Source of the DNA: Triglochin maritima | Lineage: Eukaryota; Streptophyta; Magnoliopsida; Alismatales; Juncaginaceae | Assembly (NCBI GenBank): GCA_963682175.1 | Contig: OY821790.1 | Span: 1,314,501-1,378,500 of the forward strand | DNA length: 64,000 bases | Direction of reading: 5' to 3' | Shown here: one piece after another, positions 1 to 10,788 of the stretch | Layout: each line of letters starts with the position of its first letter | How positions within the stretch are numbered: position 1 is the stretch's first letter | Notes under the pieces: model-generated | Seen by the model: the letters and a program-made list of their open reading frames with translations, nothing else | Database searches by the model: none | What the model was told of the DNA's origin: nothing | Program-made: the position numbers and the translations under genes

Positions 1-1302
1 GACCACATACATTAGAATATATCGAATCCAACAAGCCACTCGCCCTTGGACCTTTCTTCTGAAAGGTTTTTTGGTCATCTTTCCCATTAAACATGGTTGG
101 CACGTCTCCAATGATTTAAAATCAAGTAGACGAAGAAGGTTAGCTTCTTGCAATTTCTTGATGCGCTTTTCATTTATGTGACCAAGACGATAGTGCCACA
201 AGAGAGTATCGTTCTCGTGAGAGGTCTTAAGTCTTTTGTTATTGATATTCAAGATTTGTTTATTATTCAATTCAAGCAAATAGAGACCATTCCTTATGAA
301 TGCATTTGCATAGAAAACACCATTCTTCGATATAGACAAGCAAGAATTTGAAATATTTATATTAAAATTATCCATATCTAAACATGATACAGAAATAATG
401 TTCTTGCTAATCGAAGGCACATAATAAACATTCTTTAGACATAAATTTAAACCACTACATAATTGAAGCACCACAGAACCTTGTGCAACCGCAGAAACGT
501 TCGCACCATTTCCGACCTTCAATTCTACCTCGTTCCTTACGAGTTCCTTCCTATCCGTGAGTAGCTGCACATTAGAAACTATGTGAGCACAAGATCCGGT
601 ATCAATTACCCAATCCTGGACAGAGGTGGCTAAATTTATTTCAATAACAAATATACCTTTGGCCTTTTTGGGGCGCCGACATTCAATCACTCTGTTGTCA
701 AGGTCTTCCTTGTACTTGGGGCAATTTGGCCGGATGTGTCCTTTTTCACCGCAGTGAAAGCACTCCGTATTGGGAGTTGGAGATTTCTGAGATTTCCCCT
801 TTGAGGCACTCGCACGAGCACCTCGTACTCCCTTGCACTTGATTGAACCACTTTTGGTAGATTTGTCATTTCCTTTACCAATCTTTTGGCTCCTCTCATG
901 GACGGCAATGACATGCTTGTCCCTACCCTTGCCCATGTCAACTTCAGCAGTTTTGAGAGCGTTGTGTAGCTCCTCAAGACTCACCCCTTTTTCACGCACG
1001 TGATAGTGCATCACAAAGTCCTTAAAGGACGGGGCTAGAGAGCCAATAATCATATCTTCAGCAATGTCCTCGGGCATTGGTGAAGAGAGTTTTGCCAACT
1101 TCTCAAGGTACCCTTGCATCGTTAGAAAATGCATGGATACCGATGTTCCCTCCGCCATATGGCACCTTGTGAGTGCGATGGTGGTCTTATAGTGCTCCTT
1201 TCGGGCACTATCCATGAACATCTTAGACAAAGCCTCCATGGTCTTCTTGGGTTTTGAATCCAAGTATTTCTCTTGAAGCGAGTCACCCATGGATGCTAGC
1301 AT
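1..1302 (-). CDS. copia A1 gag-protease-integrase polyprotein, partial
   Basis: The minus-strand frame is open from about 1362 to the window edge; 1302 is the first ATG in it. It encodes a UBN2-type copia Gag, a CCHC zinc knuckle (CFHCGEKGHIRPNC, near 770-730), an aspartic protease with active-site motif DTGS (near 590) and the GAG-pre-integrase region. The expected Gag N-terminus is missing, because a TAA lies in frame at 1365-1363. Compared with A2, two single-base losses at about 57-80 put the integrase out of frame although no stop appears before the edge. So this copy is open but probably not functional. Confidence 0.72.
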   Translation of the reverse strand, partial: MLASMGDSLQEKYLDSKPKKTMEALSKMFMDSARKEHYKTTIALTRCHMAEGTSVSMHFLTMQGYLEKLAKLSSPMPEDIAEDMIIGSLAPSFKDFVMHYHVREKGVSLEELHNALKTAEVDMGKGRDKHVIAVHERSQKIGKGNDKSTKSGSIKCKGVRGARASASKGKSQKSPTPNTECFHCGEKGHIRPNCPKYKEDLDNRVIECRRPKKAKGIFVIEINLATSVQDWVIDTGSCAHIVSNVQLLTDRKELVRNEVELKVGNGANVSAVAQGSVVLQLCSGLNLCLKNVYYVPSISKNIISVSCLDMDNFNINISNSCLSISKNGVFYANAFIRNGLYLLELNNKQILNINNKRLKTSHENDTLLWHYRLGHINEKRIKKLQEANLLRLLDFKSLETCQPCLMGKMTKKPFRRKVQGRVACWIRYILMYVV

Positions 1303-2200
1303 GAGACCGTGAACTTGGTTCTCTTGGTCTTCCCACTTGGCTATGTGATTCGGAATTTTAGGTTATCATGCATATTATCATTCATACACATCCTAACATT
1401 CAATCACATTCATCACATGCATAGCAGAAATTAAACCATTCACACAATCCACATCGTGTGAGTTTATATGTTCCCTTTGATCCTCGATCCTCGATCGATG
1501 CGCTATAGCGGCGACTTCCTCTTGCACCAGAGATGTAGATTTTACAGAAAATAAACATGCTCCTCACATTCGATAAAAATCGACTAGTGCAAGTCCTATG
1601 TAAAACCTCTCAAATGCATTGCAATTATCTAAAGATAGAAAGAGAGAATTTGGCTTTTACATATAAATAAGCCCCTGTATAATAATAATTACAAACATTC
1701 ATAGGCGCTGATTTGGAACATATAAACTCACAATTCCTGCAAAGACAACTTGAGCATCCATGCACGCAATATTGCTATAAACTATACAACCTAGTTTTTC
1801 AATCATCTAGAATCCCAAACAATTCTTTGAAAAACATTTTGAAATCCATTAAAAACGTTTTTCATCCATCCACAAGTTCAAAAACAATTTTGAACCGCTG
1901 TCCATCCAATTTCCTAAAAGGAAAGACGAACCGCAGTTTTTCGGTTTTGTTGATTCTCTTACAAAACAATCGTTTATGCTTAGAACGAAATTATTGCAAG
2001 TTAGACTTATGTCTAAATCATAATTCTAATAATTACATGGCATGTTTTAAACCACTTAAAACATTCAAAACGAATTATTACAAAGAATTATTCCAACAAA
2101 ACATTTAAAGACCGAAAAACCGGAAAATCGAATTGTTCGAACCCTAGATGGTAAACTAAATTTGTTTATAGTTTCAAATCATTAGAAACTTAAACCCTAA

Positions 2201-2212
2201 GCTCTGATACCA
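2201..2212 (-). other. Primer-binding site of A1 (initiator tRNA-Met type)
   Basis: The minus strand reads TGGTATCAGAGC, the usual plant copia priming sequence complementary to the 3' end of initiator tRNA-Met. It is one base inside the 5' LTR end. It fixes the LTR boundary and the orientation of the element. Confidence 0.93.
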
Positions 2213-2213
2213 C

Positions 2214-4219
2214 TGTAGGATTTCTAGTTTAATTGCACATATATATTTTCGAAATTGTTATGCACAATAAGGATCAATTACAATTTTCTATGATTTGTTT
2301 CATGCATGCATCAGTTTGTTTCAATAATTAGTTCCAAAACCTTATTAAAACAAACATGGGCTTCGAATTTCATACCTAGAAGTTCTCTAAAACTTCTTGA
2401 TGATCCGGAGACGTTGAGGATGCTTGTCGCTGCGCCGGATGCCCCCGAGTATTCACAAAACTCTAAACAAGATCGGAGAGAGAAGAGCTAGTCTCTCAAT
2501 CTCCAAAGGGTTTAGAATCTAACTACTATCCCTTCTTTAGTTCCCTTGAGAAGAAGATCTCTGAAAACTAAAACTAAACTCAAGAATTAAGGAAATTCGT
2601 GGAGAATTATGGAGAGAGATTTTTGCAAAAGAAGATAATGAATTAATTCTATTAGGTAATAAGATAAACTTGTATTTATAAGTTCTCTCCAAATTACCTA
2701 TTCATGTGCAACCTCTTGTCCATGATTTCATGCAAACTTCCATCTAACCATCCATTATTTGCTAACAAATAATCTCAGCCACAAATTAAATCAGTTATGG
2801 ACCAATTCCATGCATGATCTAATTAATTCTTAAATTAATTATGCAGAAACCGTCTGGATCGGTCGACCATTTGGAGGTTCGGTCGACCCTTTAGACCAAG
2901 TTTCGGTCGACCGTTCGTAACAAAAAATATTTCATCGCAATATTCGGTCGACCGAAAACGAACAGACGAAATTCCTTGTTACGATCGAGACACATACGGT
3001 CGACCGTGCAACATTCGGTCGACCGTTTACCATTTAGCGGTCGACCGTTTTTGCACAGTACTGCAGACTGGTCAAATTTCGGTTTAACCCCTACAAAATT
3101 TGACATTTCGGGATTAGTAGTAAGTTCACAACTTATGTAACATATTATCCTATGTAATGATAAATCATTACACCCCATAATATTTACATCACATATGAAT
3201 TTAATTTAGATTCTAATTATGTTATTAATCACAACATAATTTTGATTTTGCTTGTTCACCACATGTGTCATATTTTCTACATGAAACCCGACACACCTTA
3301 TGAACTCAAAATTTCCATTTCGTCTTTTCCAGTTTTGTGGTGTGACCTATGGGAGGATCTAAACTAAATGGGCAGTGATATTAAGAACTTAATATCACAA
3401 GCTATAAGCGGTATCTAGCTACACATTATAGCTCCCAATTAGTTAGATGTCTTAATTCCACTCGAACCAAAACCCGATCCATTTAGTGATGGAGTGCACC
3501 ACTTGTGTCCGTCCTTTGCCTCATGATATTAAGAATACATACAAAGTAGTATTGTGTCATCTTTGTATTAGTATTCATTTCTTGATCTCTTTAAGCTAGT
3601 TATAAATATGTGACTTAACTCAAATCACATTGTGCACATTTTAACTTTGCTTTATCAAGGGGCCTACTAATATCATCAGACAATCAAGAGGGGCAATGAT
3701 AATCTTTTGATTAACTATCTTCTCCAACAAAAGTCATACTTAACCAACCAATGCCTTCATACTACACTTATCGATAGCTCAAGACACTAGTCTAATCAAG
3801 CATTTCTTAAGTGATCGGATATAAGTCTCATATCAAAGGACCAAGGACACTGTAAAACGTTAATGACACAGAAAACACAATTCTATAATGTTTTACTTAT
3901 TAGGTCTATTCAGTATACAAAAGTAGTATTTTCCTCGTTTGTGTACCTGTGTTGTCACTCACTTGTAGAGCTACAATGATCTATGACCAACACGACAATC
4001 TTAACTCGGTAATTAATGTCCCATGTTAATTACCATGATTGGGAATATCTTTTGTTTTATGTAAACCATTATCTTTTAGAGCTCTACGGTTAAGGACCAA
4101 GAGCCTCTTTCTTAACACTTCTAAAAGACGAATAACATAGACAAGGAACAAAATGATTTCTCATTCAATTCATAATAATTGACATTTAAAAGTAAAACTT
4201 TTCGAACACATTCCCTTCA
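2214..4219 (-). repeat. 5' LTR of copia A1 (about 2.0 kb)
   Basis: On the minus strand the LTR starts TGAAGGGAATGTG at 4219 and ends CCTACA at 2214, matching the LTRs at 16573-18624 and 31806-33859. A TATA box (TATAAATA on minus) lies at 2680-2673. Seven exact GGTCGACC palindromes cluster at about 2857-3055, upstream of that TATA box. Confidence 0.93.
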
Positions 4220-4275
4220 TTTTCACGCCCCAGTTTGGTTTCCTTGCCTTGCTCTCTTGTTCCTTTTCCTCTTCT

Positions 4276-6777
4276 TTATTCTTCTCTTCCTTCTTCCTCT
4301 CCTCCTCCCTCTTCTTCTCTTTCTTCTTCTCCACTCTCTTTCTCTCTTCTTCCTTCTCCTCTTCTTCCTTCTTCCTTCTTGCTCTCCTCCTCTCTCTTCT
4401 TCTCTTCCTCCTTCTCCACTCTCTTTCTCTCTTCTTCCTTCTCCTCTTCTTCCTTCTTCCTCTCCTCCTCCCTCTTTCTCTCTTCCTCCTTCTCCTCCTC
4501 CCTCTTTCTCTCTTCCTCCTTCTCCTCCTCTCTCTTTCTCTCTTCCTCCTTCTCCTCCTCTCTCTTTCTCTCTTCTTCCTTCTCCTCCTCCATCTTCCTC
4601 TCTTCTTCTTCCTTGTCCTGTCTCCTCCTATCTTCTTTCTTCTTATCTTCCCTTTTCCTTTCTTCTTCCTTCTCCTCCTCTTTATTTAGATTTTCGTCTT
4701 TCTCCCCACAAGTATTTTCACATGTCCCTGTCCCCCGAAGATATACAATTTCTTCCCTCAGCCTCCCACACTCTTCCTGGGACATCCTCAGTTCTTCCTT
4801 CAGTCCGTTAACCTCTTCTGTCGCCTTCTTAAGGGCAGTTTTGGCTTGCAGTCATTTCATCTTCACCTCACTCAGCTCCAACTCTTGGAGCAGTGGGTCA
4901 CATGGAATGTTGCAGTCTGTCAGTTGGAGTCTTGGCAAACTGCACGTTGAAGCTGAGCCCTTTCAAATAGGAGTTCGAACAGAACTAATAAGTTCCAGCT
5001 TCCTTTCACTCAGTGATGGAGCCCCCATCAGGTCGAACTTGCCGTTGTAAATCTGAGGTAAGGTAATTCCACGTTCCTCCCATTTCCTCAGGGTCAAACG
5101 TTTCCCAAACATTTTCATCCAACTTTTCATTCGTGGATATGCTCCAGTTCTGGGCTCCCCCAATCTGAATTTCTCACAAAGCCACACCTTCAAATGGAAA
5201 AGTTTAACTTTTTAGAACGACTGAACAGACATACGTTCATATTCTAAACATACACACAACTTAATCCGAACAGATACACAACTTATTCCGAATAGACACA
5301 CAACTTAATAGAACAGACACACATACTTAATCCGAACGGACCCACAACTTATTTCGAACAGACAAACAACTTATTCCGAACAGACACCCACATATTCCGA
5401 ACAAACACACAACATATTCCGAACAACTTATTCTGAACAAATATACAACATATTCCGAACAGACACACAACATATTCCGAACAGACAAATAATTTAATCC
5501 GAACAGACACACAACTTATTCCGAACAGACACACAACTTATTCCGAACAGACACACAACATATTCCGAACAGATACTTAATTTAAACCGAACAGACAAAC
5601 AATTTAATCCGAACAGACACACAACTAAATCCGAACAAACACGCAACTTAATCCGAACAAACACGCAACTTATTCCGAACAGACACACAACTTATTCCGA
5701 ACAGAGACACAACATATTCCGAACAGATACGCAATTTAAACCGAACAGACAAACAATTTAATCCGAACAAACACACAACTTAATCCGAACAGACACACAA
5801 CATATTCCGAACAGACACACAACATATTCCGAACAGATATGCAATTTAAACCGAACAGACACAACATATTCCGAACAGACATGCAACATATTCCGAACAG
5901 ACAAACAATTTAATCCGAACAAACACACAACTTATTCCGAACAAACACACAACTTATTCCGAACAGACACACAATTTAAACGGAACAAGCGCATAACTTA
6001 AAGAGCAAAAAATGCTTACTTGTAGTATTGCCACACAACGATCGACGTTCCCCTGCCTCATAATGAAGTTCCCTGCCTTTCTCCTCTCCTGCAGTTCTAA
6101 GCTGGCTTTCTCCAGGCCCCCAACCAGGGCTCCGTGAACTACACGTGCCCATGTGTATCTGTTTATGGGTCTGATGTCCCTCAAATGGTGCATGAACCAT
6201 TGCTTCGGTCGAAGTGTTCCATCAAAGTACAAAAAATGGTTTAAGATGAAAGAAATCAGGAGACAAACGTACTCCTCCGTCTCGCCCATGACACTGGTTG
6301 CCGTCAAATGACCTAACAGTTGTGTGTTATCAAGGTTCACCCTTTCTCGCCTCTGTACACCCAATGGTTCCATCACAACGGTCTTCCCATGCATACTTAA
6401 GCCCAAAATTAGGGCAACATCTTCATGTGTAAGGGTAACTACCCCTGATCCTATTCGCAACCCCACCTCCTTCGCATCGTAGTGTTCGACGAACCAACCG
6501 ACTATTTCGTTGTCCGTAGTAATGTTAGGAAGGTCTAGGAAGTGACCGAAAGGGGTGCTCTGGAAAACCTCCTTCTCAACCTTCTTCATCATGTTAGACT
6601 GCTTTCGGATGACCGTCCAAGAGCACCGGGATTCTCATAAGTAGTAGGTGGTTCCCTAAAACAAAAATTGAAGAAACGAAAGTTCCTCAAAAAAAGAATG
6701 ACAAAGGGAAAAAAACTAAATAGACCCACCTGTTCTGGCACAGGTTCACTATCGACGACAGGAGTCGAAGAATCCAT
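4276..6777 (-). pseudogene. Plant mobile domain (PMD)-like gene, decayed, with acidic/basic coiled-coil tail
   Basis: The minus strand shows a three-exon gene. Exon 1 is 6777-6730 (16 codons, donor CAG|GTGGGT). Exon 2 is about 6652-6020 and contains the PMD signature (FGHFLDLP, LTHEDVALILGL), ending at donor CAA|GTAAGC. Exon 3 begins at 5187 after an AG and opens with VWLCEKF, the usual second half of the domain; phases agree. Exon 3 stays in one frame to a TAA at 4278-4276 and ends in a Glu/Lys/Arg-rich predicted coiled coil (about 4690-4280). Three in-frame TGA codons interrupt the model: one at the start of exon 2 and two in exon 3. PMD proteins occur both as silencing-associated nuclear proteins and inside transposons; this one is probably dead. 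Confidence 0.78.
5221..5990. repeat. 22-bp minisatellite in PMD intron 2
   Basis: About 34 degenerate copies of a unit near CCGAACAGACACACAACTTA, about 22 bp long, with variants TTATT, TTAAT and ATATT before CCGAACA. The array fills almost the whole intron between 6019 and 5188 of the PMD pseudogene. Short open frames in it, rich in Cys, Val and Arg, come only from the repeat and are not genes. Confidence 0.92.
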
Positions 6778-7786
6778 TATCGTTTAGAGGGGAAGAAAGA
6801 AAGCAGAATAGGTTCACAAGTTCGCTTCCTTCGTTAACATGTAATCCAACGAGAAAGAAAGCGGGACTCTCCCTTTCGATCTGGATATCTTCCTTGGTAT
6901 CCGAACCCTCGTTCGTAGGGTGTCTGACGCTGTCTTATCTGGGGTTTGGAAAGCAACCGTCGTACTTGGAAAACCGTCAAAAAAATTAAAAACTCATTAA
7001 AGGCGCGTTTGGAAATGGTGACATGTCAATCCGACTAGACGCTGACTCGCCAACTTTTGGGTGCCACGTAGAAAGCGTCACGGACGCCCACATGGGTTGA
7101 ACGATCCTTATGGGTATGGTTGATTTGTTCGGTTTTATTTTTGGTATAAATATCTGATTTTGGTTTGCTTGTTGGTTCTTTTCTGGTTTTTGGGGAAAAA
7201 TATTTTGTTTTATTTTTTTATTCTTTTTTGTGTGGTGTTTGAGAAAAAAAAATTGATCTTGGGTTTTGTTATATGGGTTAGTTTGATGGTTATTTGGAAC
7301 AAAATATTGGAGCTTTATATGGATCCAGGATAATATTTTGATTTGAAGTTTGGGTTGATCTGTTTTGTTTGGCTTTTCTTCTTTCTTTTGAGAAAGATTT
7401 GACTTTGGATGTGAGTTGGTTTTATTGGTCATTTGGGAAATCATATTTGATATTAGGGAAAATGTTTTGTTTCTGAGTTTTTCTGTTTTGCTTTTTTTGT
7501 GAGATGATAAAGATTTCATTTTGCATCTTAGGCTTGATGGTTTTTTGGTAGATTATTTTAAATTTCTATTTCAAATAAAACATGGTTCTTTTCCAGTATT
7601 GAATTTCATACGAAGCAAAATGTAGAGAAAAATCTTTTACACTAGATTCAGAGCAGGTAATAATCTTCTGGAACTCTGTATGGACTACTGTTTTGATTTC
7701 AATATGTGTATTCTGTACTTTTTTCGTAAAAACATAATATTTTTGAAGGTTTCCTTTAAATCATAGGTTAATCGCTTTATGTCTAT
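6778..7786. other. Intergenic: between divergent PMD and lectin genes
   Basis: The part next to 6777 should hold the PMD promoter and 5'UTR. From about 7130 to 7780 the plus strand is strongly T/G-rich, as in a plant intron or 5'UTR, and leads into the lectin exon. I found no convincing first half of the lectin domain here. The long minus-strand open frame at 6986-7519 is low complexity and not supported. Confidence 0.5.
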
Positions 7787-8676
7787 ATGGTATCACTATA
7801 CATTAATTGTTTAAATGACCGTCGTATGTCTGAAAAATGGATGTTAGCATTGGATCAAAGAAAGTACAACTCAAGAGTTAAAGATGAAGAGGGACTTCCG
7901 AGCTTTGCGCTCGTCAACAAAGTAACCGGTGCAACTCACCCTGTAAGTGACCCCTTTCTACCAGAAGTTTAACTGCAATCGACATCTATAATGTCGCGAC
8001 TTAGTTTCAATTTACATTAGTCAGTTTATGCATCATGATTATTGAGTAATGCATGCTTATGTACAACAAACAATACTTATTAATTAACTTCAAAGTAAAG
8101 TTAGTAATACAGTACTTATCTAATGAAACATCATGTCTAATGATGTGCTTACTGACAACATTGCTGAATGTTGTTGAATTAACATCACTTAGTTTCACTA
8201 GAATTTACTTACAGATTGGAATTAGCAAGTATTGTTGAATGGGGCTCACTTTGTTCAAATCAAATTATATCGTTACGTGAGTTAAATCCATTTGAATTTG
8301 TCGTAGGTTCGCCTTATTCCTTACAATCCGGACTACATGGATGAATCGGTTTTGTGGACCGAGAGTCATGATACCGGTGAAAATTTCCATTGCATTAGGA
8401 TGGTCAACAACATTCGGTTAAATTTCGATGCTTTTCATGGCGACAAGGACCACGGAGGGGTAAGGGACGGAACGATCATCGTGCTCTGGGAGTGGCTCAA
8501 CGGTGAGAACCAGAGGTGGAAGATCCTACAACACTGTAAGTTACTCAAATGTGTCAAACTTAGTAACATGGCATTCTGAATTTTGATATCGTATGACTTT
8601 CATTTATCCAATCTGAATTTGTTATATTATGGTTTTATTTTATGTGATATCTAATGTTGTGTTCTTATTTCCAGGA
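7787..8676 (+). pseudogene. EUL-type (R40/EULS3-like) lectin, 5'-truncated
   Basis: Two exons carry the C-terminal half of a Euonymus-lectin (ricin-B-like beta-trefoil) domain, a nucleocytoplasmic plant lectin linked to stress. Exon A ends at 7942 (donor CCT|GTAAGT) with RVKDEEGLPSFALVNK. Exon B, 8307-8535, holds IPYNPDYMDESVLWTES, CIRMVNNIRLNFDAF and QRWKI, which are family hallmarks. Splicing 8535 to 8675 creates TGA as T|GA, ending the protein right after WKILQH. The N-terminal half of the domain is not found upstream, and several residues normally found between VTG and ATHP are absent. This looks like a 5'-truncated copy; a distant upstream exon cannot be excluded. Confidence 0.75.
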
Positions 8677-8865
8677 TTTTGTGAGCTGAAACCAGCAATT
8701 TCTCATGGCCTACAAGTGAAATGCTACTGAAGTTGATTAGTGTGTAATAAATTTCGAAGAAACCTTTCCTGTTTGTTGATGATTGTGTGATTTTCTCAGA
8801 TGTGTTTCTGAGCTTCATGTCCTGAATCGTTTGAAACTTTTCTTGTGCTGCAATAACAATGAATT
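8677..8865 (+). other. 3' flank of the lectin gene
   Basis: This is AT-rich sequence after the split stop codon, with TGTGTAATAAAT near 8740 as a possible polyadenylation signal. I see no other gene in it. A Ty3-like LTR start follows at 8866. Confidence 0.4.
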
Positions 8866-9515
8866 TGTTAGATCCTAACCCATGCTTAGGACTAATCCCT
8901 TGATTAGTGGGGGGTTTTGCATGGGGAAGATGAGGTGAATAGTGGGTTGCGTGATGGGTGAGGGGTGTAGGGGGGCTTGGTGTTGTTGGCTTTGGTTTTG
9001 GTGAAGAGGAAACCAACGCCTCTCTCTCCCTCATTCCTTTCTTCTTCCATCATTTCATCTCTCACCCAACTTCTTTATCTTCTTTTTTTCCAGCGTCCAG
9101 AGGAGGAAGGGTCTGCTTCGGCGTTAGGCGTGTAGAGGTGGACATGCGTGAGGCTCGTGGACGTGGGGAGAGGAGTGCTCGAGCGAGGTGTAGAGGTTGC
9201 GGGTGACGTTGAGCGAACTCCGGCGTGCTCCGTCTTCTTCTTGGGGTATACCGGCTTACTAGTTTGGTTTGTTGCTCACCCATGTTGGGGTGAGGGTGTG
9301 GTCGGTCGCGGGAGGTAGGAGACCTCGCCGGCGACGTGAAAACAACGTAAAATCCTCGGCAGGCGCGGGGTTGCTGTCGACCAACGGTCGACGGGTGCCT
9401 TTGGGTGGTCGACCGGTTGCATGCAGGCTGATGGGTTGGAGATTTTCTGTCGGATTTCGGTCGACCGTCGTTAGCTTTTGGTTCAACCAGTAATTAAGTG
9501 TAGTTAACTATTATG
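8866..9515 (+). repeat. Truncated Ty3-like LTR fragment, related to solo LTR D
   Basis: It starts TGTTAGATCC and shares with the reverse complement of LTR D (55704-57197) the order of blocks TTAGGACTAAT, GCATGGGGAAG, a CTCTCTCTC tract and CAGAGGAGGAAGG. It includes two GGTCGACC palindromes (about 9407 and 9457). The 3' part is missing. The GC-rich open frames here on both strands are not genes. Confidence 0.6.
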
Positions 9516-9520
9516 CATGT

Positions 9521-10616
9521 ACTGCAGACTGCACAGTACTGCAGACTGCACAGTACTGTAGACTCGTCAAATTTCGGTTTAACCCCTACAAAATTTGACA
9601 TTTCAGGATTAGTAGTAAGTTCACAACTTATGTAATATATTATCCTATGTAATGATAAATCATTACACCCCATAATATTTACATCACATATGAATTTAAT
9701 TTAGATTCTAATTATGTCATTAATCACAACATAATTTTGATTTTGCTTGTTCACCACATGTGTCATATTTTCTACATGAAACCCGACACACCTTATGAAC
9801 TCAAAATCCCCATTTCTTGTTTCCCAGTTTTGTGGTGTGACCTATGAGAGGATCTAAACTAAGTTGGCAGTGATATTAAGAGCTTAATATCACAAGCTAT
9901 AAGCGGTATCTAGCTACACATTATAGCTCCCAATTAGTTAGATGTCTTAATTCCACTCGAACCAAAACCCGATCCATTTAGTGATGGAGTGCACCACTTG
10001 TGTCCGTCCCTTGCCTCATGATATTAAGAATACACACAAAGTAGTATTGTGTCATCTTTGTATTAGTATTCATTTCTTGATCTCTTTAAGCTAGTTACAA
10101 ATATGTGACTTAACTCAAATCACATTGTGCACATTAGAACTTTGCTTTATCAATGGGCCCACTAATATCATCACTCAATTAAGAGGGGCAATGATAATCT
10201 TTTGACTAGCTATCTTCTCCAACGAAAGTCATACTTAACCAACTAATGCCTTTAAACTACACTCATCGATAGCTCAAGACACTAGTCTAATTAAGCAATT
10301 CTTAAGTGAAAGGATATAAGTCTCATATCAAAGGACCAAGGACACAGTAAAATATTAATGACACAGAAACACATATCTATAATATTTTACTTATTAGGTC
10401 TATTCAGTATACAAAAGTACTATTCTCCTCTTTTGTGTATCCGTGTTGTCACTCACTTGTAGAGCTACAATGATCTATGACGAACACGACAATCTTAACT
10501 CGGTAATTAATGTCTCATGTTAATTACCGTGATTGCGAATATCTTTTGTTTTATGTAAACCAATATCTTTTAGAGCTCTACGGTTAAGGACGAAGAGCCT
10601 CTTCCTTAAGACTTCT
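9521..10616 (-). repeat. Family A LTR fragment, truncated at both ends
   Basis: It is collinear with about 3055-4115 of the A1 LTR in the same minus orientation. It lacks the palindrome array and TATA part on the left and the LTR start on the right. The left end carries three tandem copies of a 17-mer (ACTGCAGACTGCACAGT), of which A1 has one. Confidence 0.9.
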
Positions 10617-10788
10617 ACGCTACGTGTCGCGACGAGTTCTGTATAAACTAAAAAATAAGATCCGCCGCTACGTGTCGCGACGTGGTGGAAGTGAGTATAG
10701 TGTGAAAAATATTTTCCAAAGAAGTTTAATTTGCATTTTAAAAAATAATTTTAATTCGAATTTTTTTCCATAATAAAATCGACCAAAC
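10617..10788. other. Unique spacer with a duplicated 17-mer
   Basis: Short AT-rich sequence between two family A pieces. CGCTACGTGTCGCGACG occurs at 10618-10634 and again at 10666-10682. Its last five bases, CAAAC at 10784-10788, are the left target duplication of A2. Confidence 0.7.

Larger units (their letters stand above)
1..4219 (-). mobile_element. Ty1/copia retrotransposon A1, family A, 5' portion (runs off left edge)
   Basis: Read on the minus strand this is a 5' LTR (4219-2214), a primer-binding site, a leader of about 840 bp, then gag, protease and the start of the integrase region to base 1. The order fits Ty1/copia. It is closely similar to the plus-strand copy A2 at 10789-18624, which shares LTR termini TGAAGGG and CCTACA. 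The 3' half lies outside the window, so completeness and target duplication cannot be judged. It sits directly downstream of the decayed plant-mobile-domain gene, whose reading frame stops 57 bp away. Confidence 0.93.

Noticed and set aside
148..351. 67-codon frame also found at 13563-13766 on the opposite strand
   Set aside because: Identical because both are antisense to the same copia gag-pol region.
1713..2108. 131-codon plus-strand frame
   Set aside because: Lies antisense in the leader of copia A1 between primer site and gag.
4179..5050. Long plus-strand open frames rich in Ser, Leu and Phe
   Set aside because: They are the complement of the Glu/Lys-rich coiled-coil tail of the minus-strand PMD gene and have no other support.
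5327..5688. Minus-strand open frames with Cys-Val-Arg repeats
   Set aside because: They come from the 22-bp minisatellite inside an intron.
6986..7519. 177-codon minus-strand frame
   Set aside because: Low-complexity Lys/Asn/Gln sequence opposite a T/G-rich stretch; no homology or splice context.
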